Shown: piece by piece, positions 48,095 to 61,700 of the stretch
How positions within the stretch are numbered: position 1 is the stretch's first letter
Layout: each line of letters begins with the position of its first letter
Made by a program: the position numbers and the translations under genes
NCBI RefSeq assembly: GCF_000002075.1
Contig: NW_004797421.1
Coordinates: forward strand, 1,205,735 to 1,269,734
Reading direction: 5' to 3'
Source of the DNA: Aplysia californica
Taxonomy: Eukaryota; Mollusca; Gastropoda; Aplysiida; Aplysiidae
Length of the DNA: 64,000 nt
Notes under the pieces: generated by a model
Databases searched by the model: none
Told to the model about the DNA's origin: nothing
What the model saw: only the letters and a program-made list of their open reading frames with translations

Positions 48095-48237
48095 GACTGC
48101 TGTTGCAAGTGCTCTCTCCCTTCCAAACCACCCGTGTGTGTCCACATCTATTAAATTGTATATCTATGCAACGAATATTGGCGGTGTACACTGAAACGTT
48201 CAACAATGGTATTTTTTCAACTTGGCACACAAAATGC

Positions 48238-48345
48238 TTCCAGCTCATTTGGTATCGTGCAGGACTACAAAGCAGATGGCCCTGGTTCGAATCCTCTACG
48301 GGCTGGGTGCTCTTGAACTTGGATGTTTTAAAGAGGTTTTGAGGC
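48238..48345 (+). repeat. tRNA-derived SINE head
   Basis: A box AGCTCATTTGGTATCGTGC at 48242 and a perfect B box GGTTCGAATCC at 48284-48294. The intervening arms do not fold as a functional tRNA, so this is a SINE head. Confidence 0.6.
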
Positions 48346-48504
48346 TCTCTGCCTATTTGGCTTGGTCCTACTAAAGACCATGGACTAAAGGACCCACCTC
48401 TTAAATAACAGATTACAATGTTGAAAGGGGCATTAATTAAATCTGTACACAACGCAAGCACAGGAGGTAAATGACGTACTTAATTAAGTTGCACACAGCA
48501 TACA

Positions 48505-48625
48505 AACGCCGAAAATTAGTAGAGTCGCTCGAGTAACATACAAGGAACAGGAGGAGAGATAATGAAAATACAAGTACATGTATGTTTTGACAGAGGAAAG
48601 GAGCAGCAGCCGCCAACCACCCACA
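48505..48625 (+). repeat. Dispersed repeat family (copy 13, diverged)
   Basis: GCCGAAAATTAGTAGAG ... GAGTAACATACAAGGAAC ... GGAGAGATAATG ... CCGCCAACCACCC. It lies beside the SINE at 48238. Confidence 0.55.
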
Positions 48626-48945
48626 CAGGAGAAGGTAAAGATAAGTCGCAACTAGTCACCACAAGTACTTCTGTTCTTTTGTTCCCATGACTAAATAGTA
48701 AAAAGAAGTTTAACAGCACATGTAGTATGAAGTGAAATGGGAAAAAAGCAAGAGAAAAATAAATAATCTAGGAGCTCTCCAACCACTTGCATCATGCATG
48801 TACTACAAGTACCAGGGTACAACATAATAGAAAAAAAAAGCACCCTGCACCACACTTACTCATTAATGGCAGCACGCACACAAACACAAAAAAACACGGC
48901 AAATAATACAAACATGAGCAATCACCAGGGATAGTTTTTCATATT

Positions 48946-48951
48946 TTTATT
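48946..48951 (-). terminator. Candidate ZNF207 poly(A) signal
   Basis: TTTATT on the plus strand, AATAAA on the gene strand, within TGCAATAAAAATATG. It is the far boundary of the A/T-skewed UTR. Confidence 0.5.
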
Positions 48952-51803
48952 GCAGTCACTCCACTTCATCAGGCCAAATACACAACATACAAATTGTAAG
49001 TTACAGTGCCTTATTCATGGGTCTCAAAACTGTTCCAACCCTTTCACAAGACTCCGTAAATCTCCCTTCCCTTCCCTTCACATTCACTACATACGCTCCA
49101 TGAAATAGGCTCCGGGGCAGCAAGATATTAACAATCTATTTCATTAAAACACAAGAATGAAAAACGAAAATGGGAGAGAGCAAAAAATGTAGCAATACGC
49201 TGAAAAATAACACCATCTCTACAATATGAAAACTCTGAAACATGAGAAGAACGCATGAAGAAAAAAAAAAGAATGTGGTGTGGGAGGGAAAAATATTGAA
49301 AAAAATGTAGATTTGATAATCAAATGGCGTGTGTTTAGTTAAGAGTATCCAAAAAGAAAGTAGAGACCACCTACCGCCAGTGGTACTCACCACACACAGA
49401 TCTAGAGGGACTTGTCAAGCCACACGGTCCCCTTTTATAGCAAACCATGCCGCGGGGCCTCGCAGACACATCAGAGGAAAGAGAGAGAGAAAACAAAAGA
49501 CCATGGATTTAGTACCACAGTAGTATGCAGCCACCTCAACCACAAAACACATACACGCACGCCTACTACTCTAAAGACTGCATTAGTATCACATCCACGT
49601 TATAGGAATGGTAGCTAGCTGTCCAGAAACCAACATTCAAGTGTTACTGTTACATATATTATATGAGGTTTGTCTGGGGGGCGGGCCATGGTAAATCTAT
49701 AGACCTATCTATCTACACGTTTATTATCTCTGTATATCTGAGGTAACGAGTGTCGCCATCCAATGTGGGGGTGCCAGAACCACACAGTACAAACATATGA
49801 GCATGCCCTGGTACACACCCCGTCTTTTCCGCAGTTAGTTCTAGTTCTACATTCCCGGAGAACACCAGCAAGGGGGAGGGCCACCATCCAAGAGATGTGT
49901 GCACCAGTCAAAGAAACAACAACAGCAGCGCTGTGTTTGTAGCGTGTGATAGATCACCCAACAGCAGAGAAAAGATTTGCTGTGACACTCGCTTCCGACC
50001 AAAAAGAAAAAATCAAATTAAACAAAGCTGTAGACCTATTGGGTCACAGCACACAATATATCATCTCTCTCTCAGCATAAAATGTCAGGGCCTAATGCTC
50101 AACGCCTTCACCACTACTGTCTGTCAATGTCAGGAGTCAGAATACAAGACCTGTACGTACCACCCAGCACTGAGTCAGCACACACACCACCCAGCACCGA
50201 GTCGGCACAGACCATCTAGCACCCGTGTCACCACCACCGGTGGGGGCCGACATGTGCCCAACAGCGAGACAACAAAACTCTCGCTGTGACACGGGGAAAG
50301 GAGACAACTTCCTCCAACGACTACTACGGTACATGACGTGATGCCAACCATGTGTGCTCACAATTCAAACTCAAAGGAAAAGATGTCACCAACCACAGCA
50401 CCGTGAACTTTCACTTGACCTCACCATAAGCAAAGAATCATGAAAAACTCTGATAATTAATCATTATCCATTCGACTCACCTTTTACTTTTTCCCCCACT
50501 TACCTCCAGCAGTTTCCAATACAAAATCTCCCAAATCCACGACTACATCCATCTATAACTTACAAACATGTTAACGACATTAGCATAACACCTATGCTTC
50601 TCTCATCGGGGAACTTACTTGGCAGTGTAACTGAATTCAAAGGATGTGGTCCCTACCACGCATTGTACATTGTCTCAATGGCACCGATTTCTTACGCCTG
50701 AAAACTGAAAAACACGAATCTGATAAAAAAGAATCACTATTTTTAATATCTCAAAAAGAAAGTAAACTAAACAAGGAACAAAATTATTATTTGAATTATC
50801 AAATTTATATGAGGGCCCAATGCAGCTTACGAGCAAAACTGATTTTTTTTCAAATACACAAATGTCTTCTATTTCATTTGAAAAAGTCAAAAAAGTATCA
50901 ATCAAGTCCAAAAGAGGCTACAACAATGATAGTGCATAACAGGAAAACCAGTGCAATGGGTCATCACCAGGAGTGAAAATAGCGATGGTACGGTGAAAGA
51001 TGAAATTGTGAGACATGTCTAACCTTGTATCCTGGACAGCCGAGGCACACTCAACACCCAATCATGTATCCAAAGCTAATTACGGGTATCTAAACGCATC
51101 ATCGCCGCAGACTAGGCTACACTCCCCCCATATTCCCCATCATCCTGGCCACTCATATCTTTTTTATTTTCATGGGTAGCTGCACTATATCATTACGGTT
51201 AACATTTCCAGTTTTTCACAAAACCCACAGTGCTTACCCTAAAAGACTGTTCGTTCCGGTAGAAAACGGTCAACCTATCCGTAATAACGTGTTTTAAAAA
51301 AGTCCAATGTTCACGGTGCCGGGTGGGAGCCCAGAGGCCCAACAGCACAGCGGCTGTGACAACTTCTTCCCCTCACTTGAGATCAAAAACAAGTCCACAA
51401 AACCAAGCCAACAACACACACACATTATGCACACCGTAACCCCACACGACACGTCAACGGCTCTCATCGCCAACAATTGCGTTGGGGGCAACAGCGCTGC
51501 CCAACAGCCAGCAGCTAGCTGTGATGAGGCCAATCAAAGCGTGGGACATTTGGGACACGGCAGCGACGGGAATAAACCACAATGTGAGAACATCAAGAGG
51601 GGAGAGAGAGAGCGAGAGAGAGCACCAACCTTTGAAACAACGTCCATTGAGAGCACCCGGCAACAAAACCCTCAACCACAGCAAACCAGGTACATACGAC
51701 TAACCTTTGGCCTGACACACTCACACACACACACTTCAGTCTCTCGTGTCAATAAACAAGGAATACACATGATCTAAACCAAGGCTTGACACACACACAT
51801 ACA

Positions 51804-51807
<4 letters not shown>

Positions 51808-51894
<87 letters not shown>
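51808..51894. repeat. (TC)n microsatellite, about 43 units
   Basis: Uninterrupted TCTCTC run of about 87 bp, preceded by (AC)n from 51790. It lies inside the inferred ZNF207 3' UTR, where it reads as GA in the transcript. Confidence 0.95.
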
Positions 51895-51895
<1 letters not shown>

Positions 51896-52730
51896 GCAGC
51901 TTACCGTCCATCCCGCCTCAGAGCAAAATAGATATGTACAATCTCCCAAACATTAGAAAATCCACATGTTAAAACTTTCTATTGCGTCCATCAGAGTTGC
52001 CTTTGAAAAAAAAAAACTTAAAAAATAAAACAAGCCTCCCTAATTTTTAAAAAATGGACAAAATGAAGAAATCCCAGCACTTACTTGGCAACTGAAGAGA
52101 CCATCCATATGTACAGAAGCATACAATCCATCTTCACTCATTCTTTCTTTTTATACATGTAAGCAAGAGAGATTTAAAATAAACAAACAAAAAGAGAAAA
52201 AAAACAAAAACAATTCTTTTGAGCTTTGAAACATTCAACAAAAGTGCGTTCCACTACAAGAGATGGGTCAAAGGTCTCTCCAACAGGACATTTACACGTT
52301 TCTATCAACAATGGTACCAACTCTGTTCAATGAAGCTGCCAACATCAGATTTAAAAGGTGACAAAGTATCATTAAAATCATGAGATACAAAAATGAGAAG
52401 AGAGAAGGAGGTGGTGGGGAGGTATGCCAATTCATGATGATAACAACAACATATATATATATACATTATACATCAACACATAGTCTAATTGTTGTGGTAA
52501 AAAAAGTACTTGGCTGCCCCTGCCCTACAGAGCAGTCTAGGATCAAGATTACAAATTTCTTTTCAGAAAAAGCGGTCGACTTCATAAACTTCAATTTCTT
52601 TCCCAGCTCAAATCAATTTTCCTTCATTTGGCAGATGACACAATTCTGCCTCATCTTACTTCACAGCAATGCCTTTTCATTTCTCCTTTCTTTGTGGCCT
52701 AGATGCCTCGTACCACCATCAACAAGTAGT

Positions 52731-55700
52731 TTAGTTGAAGGGCCGCGGTCCCGGCCCGGGCCCTCTCATGTTCATGTTCCCCTGGAACGGCATCCCATTC
52801 ATGGGCCTCATGCCCATCCCCATGCCCATCCCACCCCCCATGGGCGGCCCTCGAGGCCCGTGCCCAGGCATGCCCATTCCTCCCATGTTGCCCGGTGGGC
52901 CTCGCATCATGTTGTTGCCCATCATGGGACCGCCGGGCATCATGCCGGGCCGAGGGGGACCTCCCATCATGCCTGGGGACACACAAGAACAAACATGGGA
53001 GCATGAGTTACACAAGTGCTAGAACCATTGCTGGTAACTTTTCAAAGCCACAATACAGACTCTTTTCAGAAGGTCAACATGGGACAAGTATCCCCACCCC
53101 TTCATTTACACTTTTCTGCAGTCAATATTTAAAATATAAAATGAACCTATTTAAAATAGACCTGCAACAATAATGTCAGAAATTTTAAGAAAAGATCTCT
53201 CCGATTAATTTACAGGCTTCATTGTTCTCATTATTATCGGCAAATCCAGCCTTAAAAGTTCACAAACACCTCTTCAGAATCGGCAAGTCCTTGAGGAGCA
53301 ATAATACACAAAAAAAGAGAATATGTATCTTCTGATACAAAAACAGACCTCCGTAGTCTGACCCTCAAAAGCTCATGAAATACGTTTACATACTGGTTGG
53401 CAGCTATGTAAAACCAACCACTGGACAATGCTGCACAGTACCCAAAAACCACAGAGAGTTGACCCAGTCCCAACTACCTTATTGCATAATTCCATCCTTG
53501 GAGCACAAAATAACAATCCTTTAGTTTCAACTAGCTAAAATTTTAAAGTACTTAAACCTTTCCATTTACTTCCAAAGAAAAGTTAGTCCTTATGTAATTA
53601 CTGACAACCTGTTGCTACTGTAAATAATTTTCTTGTCACACAGTCAAATAAAAATGAAAAGCTTCAACACACAAAGATTACTATATTTCAACGATCTAAA
53701 GATGTAGATAAAAATCCATTTCTTACTCTACATTTGTAGTGAACCAAACAAGCTCTCCATTTTCCTATGCATAAAACAAAATAATCTGTTCTATATGTGA
53801 ACATGAATTACTCTTTCCTTTCCTCCAACCAACATATAGTTGAACTATGTGCTGTCTAAAACAGAACTGTCAATATCTTCAAAATTAAACAAGAAAAACT
53901 TTTTTCCAAAGTTGATGGTGAAGTTATGACTGTCAGAAAATATTTATACTTACAGTTACCAAATTCCTAGCAGCTTCGACCTCCCACCAACAAAACACTG
54001 ACAGCGCACCCATGTACGCGCACAAGAAGAAACACATACACACACACACAAAGAGTACTCACCTCCTGGCATCATGTTGGGACCGGGACCTCCCATGCCC
54101 ATACCCATATTCATATTCATGCCCATGCCACCCATGTTCATTGGGCCACCCGTCTGCATGGGAGGGCCCCCTGACTGCATGTGGGGACCCCCAGCCTGCA
54201 TAGGGGGGCCCCCGGCCTGCATAGGGGGTCCTTGTGCCATGGAAGTGTTCACCATCCCTGAGCTGGCAATCATGGACTCCATCAGGTTGCGCTGGTACTT
54301 GGGCAAGTTAGCCCGCAGTTCTTCCTGTAAGGAGACGGCACGCAGGTTACAACGAGGAAAGCCACCTCACTCAAGTCTAAGGGCTCAAACTTAGGGCAGC
54401 TGTATCTCACAGCAGCCTTACTGGACCTTTGCTTAAAACAGGACAAGAAAGCAGTACGATACTAGCTTTCACACCTGTGCACTGACTAGTCACTGGCTAC
54501 CTGTAGGTGAGGCCTACAAACTCAAACCTCTGATAAAACAAATGTCATGAGATATCTGCAATCTATGACAACATGTATAATTCAACATTTCAGTATGTAC
54601 TCCCAGCAGCTTCTTGCGAGAGTGGTGACTTTATGAAACAAACTACTACAGTAAATCCTTTAAAAAAACCTGGATAAAAACAATAATGTAAAATTGACAT
54701 GAGGAGAAGGAAGGCAAGAGGCAGTGAAGAAAAGAGGCATAGAGGTAAGCAAGAGAGCAATATTCATCAGCTGAGAGCAAACACAACACAGAGTTTAACG
54801 TCTCCAGTCCCCCCACAACCATGTCAGTAGAAAAACTTCACTAATAAAAACGCAGTATTGAAAAATGGTGTGAAATGGCATAGGTTTAACACCCCCATTC
54901 AACACTTAGAAACAGTAATGTTTTCATGATACCTTACAAACTCACAAAAGTATGTGTGCATTATAACACGATACAACTTTCTACACAGTCAGGAATTATT
55001 TCCGAGAAGCAAGCCAAGAGAGTAAAACAACTAGTAGGGTACATAAGTTAAATTGTCACATGCATGATCGCGAGTACTTGAGAAATAAGATAAGTCTTAA
55101 GTTGCAAAGTTCTCACTTACATTTTACCGCAGGGAATCCACATGTACTACACACTAAAGAAAGCTCATCCACCAATTTACTGTTTGGGGAAAACAACTAA
55201 TGAAAATCAAAGGTAAGTGATGCACACAGTCAAAATGATCACAGCTCAAATAAACATACACAGGAATCAGTCCAAAAATATAAAGGCAAAGAGTAAGTAA
55301 TTAAGCAATTTTGTAGTGTGTTAAAAATGGGCTTTGTGACAGATGAATTAACCGTGAGATCTACCAAAAAAAAAAAATTGAGAACATGTATGCAAATCAC
55401 AACTACAAAAACAGATATTTAATTTTAATTCTTTAAAAAGCAGCGCGTATGTAGAAATTTCTAGGGATTATCTGCACTCGAAAAGATATTTCTACACTGT
55501 GCTCACATGTATGTGCAGCTCATCCGATAACATTGTACAAAACAAGAAGGCCAGAGAGACGGGAACTAACCTTGGTCAAGGACTAACCTTTAGTTACGTA
55601 ACCTCCAGACGAGGACACAGACAGACGCGACACTAGCCCCGCGGTACTCACCAGCGAAATGTCCTCATCAGGGTGCACTAACTTAGATGTCAAACCTGAG

Positions 55701-58700
55701 GTAGACTCGGGCTTCTTGATGGTCGGGGCGCCCGTGATGGTGGCCGAACCCCCACCACCGGCGCCACTATTGGAGGACACCACCGAGGCCGCCGCGGGGA
55801 ATGTGGGTCGCCCGCCACCCGCGGCCGTGGAGGTGGCAGTGCTAGACTGTTAAAAGAATATGTTTTAGTGTTAGTAAAAGTTTTACAGCACTTGCAACAC
55901 AATAAGGTCATACAAGGGCACAAGACTAGAGGTATCACAAGAGAGTAACAAACACAAAAAAGGAAGAGAGATCAGGACAATAGATGTTTTGGGGGTTTTT
56001 TTAGTAAGAGTTCTACGGCACTTTCAACACAATAAGGCAATATAAGTGCAGAAGATTAGAGGTGTCACAAGAGAGTAACAAACACAAAAAAGAAGGAGGA
56101 GAGACCAGGAAGATAGATGTTTGATCGGAAAGAAAGAGCCAACCATACCAGATCACCTGCCAACCACCCACAAAAGAACATGTGAGGAGGTTGTGATTAG
56201 GCTGTTGTCTATGAAGAGCTAGCAGTAGTCTCGCCTCAACAGAACACAAAAACAAACCTAAAGAGATGTGATTTGAATAAATAGAAGCACATCAATCTGA
56301 AAACAGCCATTTAGTACCCACATAAAGTGAGACAAACTAACAGAAACAACAGAGTAACAGAAAGAAAGACAGGGAGTAGGACCCACCGGCATATCGAATG
56401 TAAAGCATAAGACTCTGTCATAGCTCATCTAATTTTTTTAACATATATTTTTTTAATTCAGCAAGTGACACATAAGACTATGTCTCCTTGTGCGCAACGC
56501 GATGTTCTGTTGTGAGGTGTGTATCCTTATGCGCAATCACATCATGCCAAAATTTTCAGCCACGTGCAACAAAACTGTCTCCTTATGCACGACTCGACGT
56601 TTAGACTCGTGCGACTGGCAATTTACAGAAGAGAGACAGTGGCAAATTTTAATGTCAAGATGGACAAGGAAGTACAAAGTCCGTCAGACGGGAGTTCTAC
56701 AAGCTGCTGACATTTTTATTCCATACAAGGCCAATCCCTTGCAAGTCCTCCTCCTCCTCTTCTTCCTCCTCCTCCTCCTGCTGTCCGTTAAAAATACAAA
56801 ACAACAAGATTAGATTCACAAAACTTACATTGGGTCCAATTAAAGATAAACACACACACACACACACACACACACCACACCACACACGGGGTGTCGACCA
56901 TCACTCTTGGCTAGGTATTTTGACCAATGGTGATGCTCTAAACGTGCTACACCCCCAGTCTGTCGCACGCGACAAGACCCTCGATTGCTACATGGACCCA
57001 TCGCAGGCAACGGTCGCGTGCGACTAAATGTCTAAGCGACGGTTTCTTAAAAATCTTACTTGATTGATTTTAGAGCGGCAATGAAGAGGTCTAATGGTGT
57101 AAGATGTTCCCTCTATTCTGCTGATGCTTGAAGTTGAATATGCTGTGTGCTGTCTCCTCTCTCCACCCCCACCCCTCCCCGTGTTATTCCGCCCCCCACC
57201 CCCCCCCCCCCCCCACAAACTCTTGCTGTTGTCTGCTGTCCCCTACCTGTGCTGCTGCAGGGAAGAGCGGCCTGCTGGCCCCAGGACCCTGAGGTCTGGA
57301 CATGTTCATGGGGTTCATGGGACCCATATTGCCCATGCCCGGCCGCATCTGTTGATTCACCGGTCCCATGTTGCCCGCCATTCTGAGGGAGAAACAAGAC
57401 AATCTCAGTTTAACACACATCTGTGACACACAAGTGTATGACGAATGTACAGTCCAGTTTGTCTAAGACAGCCACCCATTGTCAAGTGGTTTTCTTAGTA
57501 GGATGTCATACACAAGTGTCATTATAATGGTAAAAAAAAATAATTTTAAAGCACAAGGAGGCAAATGGTCATTTGTTCAAGTGATTGTCTTATACAGGTG
57601 GCTGTTCAAGCAGGTTCTGCTGTACTTTCATTTCAGGCAAGAAAAGGTGAGTTCACCTAGACAATGTGATCTGCTATGTGAGTGAGCAAGTACAACATTC
57701 ATTCAGTCCCAATGTAACATTCCTCAAGACACTACAATCAAAAGCAAAGAATTTGTCCCCTTGCAAGACCCCCCCCCCTCCCACCCACTACAAAGGATGA
57801 AAATAATTCTGAACCCTTACAAATTCATCTCAACGACTTATATGCATTGTCAACAAGATTTGTTCCCATCTGCCCTACAATAGCCAAAACACTGTCAGGA
57901 TCCTAAATCATACAAAGGTTATGCCCAGGAAACACTATCAGAACTTTTACCAACCACACAGGGAAAGAAAATATAACACATAATCACAATATCAACAGTT
58001 TGTAGGAAAAAAAATTTTCCATCAGAACTTACCCCATTGGGCCCATCGGACCTGAAAAGGCAAGAAAAAGAGAGAAATTAAGTTTCATTTCATACACTGA
58101 TTCACATACAAATAGTACAAAACAGCAACTTGCTAAACACATCCTTTCCTAATTCAATTACCAATAATTCAGTTACTGAGTGCTCCCAAATTTCAAATCA
58201 CAACAAGATGACAAACAGCATATGTCTTTGATCACCATACACAAAAATTAAAAACTCCTTCGCTTTGAAACCTAGGCTCAAAAGCACAAATTCCTCTTTC
58301 CTTTCAGATGAATACATCCCTCCCCCCCCCTCCCAATCAAAAACAGCAAGATATAGCCTCTTTTACAACAGAAAAATACCGCTTTTGTTACAAAACACAT
58401 AATTAGAGAAAGGGAGGCTAATCATGGTTCCACACCTAAACCACTACACCAGCATTCCCCAGTCACATCCCAAAGCTTAGAAAAAGAAATCTACAAAACT
58501 CAGTCAGCACCAAAGGTGATCGTTACAATCAATATATGTTTTCACTGCAGACCAGAACACTTTTCCACCAGACATCAGATAGAGTAAACACCTAGCAAAT
58601 TTCCCACACACCATGGCACCAGACACAGATCTCACTGTCCTACTGTCACAGAGCACTAGAAGTCTATTCCATCAGACATCACATGCACATCAACCCCCAC

Positions 58701-61700
58701 CCTCTCCTCCTCCATTATGGGGCCGGCCAGGGCTCACATCTCATTATCCTTCTCAACTACAAGTTTATTCAACCCAATATTGAAAAATACAGGAAAAAAA
58801 CTTACCCATTCCCCCCATCATAGGGCCGGGCACAGTCCCCATTCCTCCCTGGGGCATCATGGGATTGGGTACCCCCGCCCCCATGGGACCCATCATGGGA
58901 CCACCGGGCACCATGGGCCTCATGCCCGGAGGAGCAAACGGCATCCCTGGCTGGGCGGTGGCTCCTGGCATGCCGTTCATCATGGGAGCAGCCGCCGATG
59001 GAGGGGGGTTACTGTTGTCGTCAGAGTCACCCTCGTTGGCAATGTCTGCGGCTGAAATACCAACGAACACATTCATCAGAGACAGACATACATGCGTACC
59101 GTAGTGCTCATTACAAAGACAACTGACCAGATACAAACTCGCCGAGGCAAGAAAAATTAGTAACTCTGCCTGACCCCACAGTTAACTAATGCAATATGCA
59201 AGACCAAAAACATAGCATAAAAACCTGTCTGTATAAAAAAAAACCTAAAATGTAATAATCAAGCAAAGATAAAGATAAAATAGTAAATCAAACATTCCAC
59301 CAAATTCAATAAGGCCAGAACAAAGTCACAACCCACTGAGCGACAGTAGTTGTAGAACACATGGAGCTGTGAAAAGACACAATAGACCATTCATTATTCA
59401 GATACCACACTCCAACCTTCTTTTCTTTATTTTATCCCACATTTCAATCAACACACTGAAAAAAGCAGTGCTGCCATTTTTAATCCATTAATACGCAAAG
59501 AGCAGCTAAAATGTTTCTAAGTCAGAGGCAAACTCTGAATGAAAATACTTTCATTCTTTCATGAACGGCATGCAGATGAAGAGTTTTAAAGAAACAACAA
59601 AATCATGTGAATCAAAAAGCAATCAAAAAGACATTTCAACTTACCTTTCTTGCTTTTATTCTTTTCATGAGCTTTGACATCTTCTTCTGGTATTCCTTCC
59701 ATTCCATAGATCTCAATCTCTGTATTACATCGACCTGGTAAACTGTTGGGAACTTTGTCAATCTTTTCCTTGTGAACCTGATCAGAAAATATTAATAACT
59801 GTGAGGAACTTCACCAATCTTACTTTCACTTTCACACTTTCCATTCCAACTAAAATAGTCAAAACATTGAATTACACATTGGCAACACTTAACACAACTT
59901 GAACAGGGAATATCCCATGCTCACAATTTGTTTAGTTCCACTTTTCACTGTGATGCCCTTCAATATATAAATTTAAGCTTGAAAATTCCAAAATTTACAA
60001 GGGCAGAAGAAACTAGTGCCAGCGAATATAGTTAATGTACACGAAAAATTAACACTGGCATACAATTATACAGACATGAAGCAAAACAACAAACCCACTT
60101 CTTAAAACAATCTCTACTCTACGTAAGACAGAAATCAGTCTCCTCTTTATACGTGAAAACATGGACTTGACACAGTTCCATTTAACTACTACTTTTCAAA
60201 ATTGGATGAACATCATATTCCATGACAATTCCTTAAACTTCAACAGCAAAAATGATACGAGACTGCCGCCCGATAATATAGTAAAAATACCATCCAAAGC
60301 ATTTTTTCCAACACAAACAAAATAAATCCCCCCCCCCCCATCCAATAGACATAATCTGTGGCAAAATACAAACCTGCATGCAATGAATTGCTAATCCAGG
60401 TCCTGTGTACAGTTTTTTATAGCAAATGTGACATTTGAAATGTTTTGCCTTTTGGTGCTGAATCAAGATCTTCTCATCATCAAATTCTCTGTTGCAATAC
60501 TTGAAAATGGTCAAGGAGAGTTACCAAAACACTCGAAAATATCTTTCACACAAATTTGTGTAAAAAAATTATTTGCCATTATATCACAACAAAGAAGAGG
60601 CCTAAAGTTAATTGCAAAAATCAAACGAAAGCTCAATATTGACAAGAAAAAAGATAAGAAAACAGGTAATTTTTACCACAAAAAGGACATTAGTTTAGTT
60701 TAGTAACAAGAAAGTGTTTACGGTACCATAACAAATTACATTAGCCCCAAAATTTAAAAGAAACTTTCTTTTCCCACTTTATAACAATCAAGTTACGACT
60801 ATTTTCAAAGTGATGAGTGATGAACCAATTCATTGCTCAAACCAGTGAGATGTCTAGATCACAATCGAAATTCCCCTTACTAACATCATCAACTGCATCG
60901 AAGATTCCTTTCATTCACCATTTTGCCAGTCCTAATCCTCTGATCTATTGATTTCGGTAATGTCAATTACAACGCCTACTACTCTCAATATCAAGTATCA
61001 AACCAACAAACAATAACATCTTGCAAGAAAACACAGCTTGAGCTAATGCTTAGGTAACATTTATCAAGTCATTTCATATCATTTGTTTACGTGATATATG
61101 ATTTCCAAGTGTTATCGCCAGCAATTTAATCGCTGATGATGATAAAGTGGTACTGATGAGATTGAGAGGTTCCTACCAAGCTTGCGTGGTTTGCTTTCGT
61201 GTCAAAAACACAGCAAGCTTCCTATCTTTAACTTACAAAAAAAAAACGTTCAGTGCCAAAAAGAAAACTGAATAATATAAAACTAAAATGCATGTGTTGT
61301 AGTTTTACCAGTTTTCTTATTACCTTTAATTTAACGTTAACTTTTTAACCCCCAAATTATCTTCCACGATTTGATGGAATTTTTTTCAGATCTCGTGAAA
61401 CACATTATAACGGGAGATGACAAAATATTATTAAACAGTTAAAACTGTGTCAAAGTGAAAGAGGAAGTAGTTTTCTAACACTCCCGAGTCAAAAATAAAT
61501 CTTTCCTTTTTAAGAGATTGTAAATTATTAGCTGTAATACTTCATGCACCCTCCTGCAATCTTCAGATGCTGGAACCATCCACTCAGGGACCAGGCGAGT
61601 TTCACTGGATGCTCCCTCCCATCGTCAACTCAGGGAGAATTTAATCTTTAAAGTCTGAAAGCACTAGTTTTCTGTTTCTATTCTTAAAAATTAAAATCTG

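Larger units (their letters stand above)
48930..52730 (-). other. ZNF207 3' UTR (about 3.8 kb)
   Basis: Begins after the TAA at 52731. No further coding exon is needed because the protein ends normally. It holds a long (TC)n tract and AT-rich sequence. A clear AATAAA lies near its end (48946-48951, minus strand). Read-through to other signals cannot be excluded. Confidence 0.55.

Noticed and set aside
48238-48310. tRNA gene (good A and B boxes)
   Set aside because: The arms do not pair into a full cloverleaf and the sequence continues as a dispersed repeat, so a SINE head.
52735-59104. Pro/Met-rich plus-strand frames opposite ZNF207 exons
   Set aside because: Antisense shadows of Met/Gly/Pro-rich ZNF207 exons; the minus-strand phases and GLEBS homology settle the strand.
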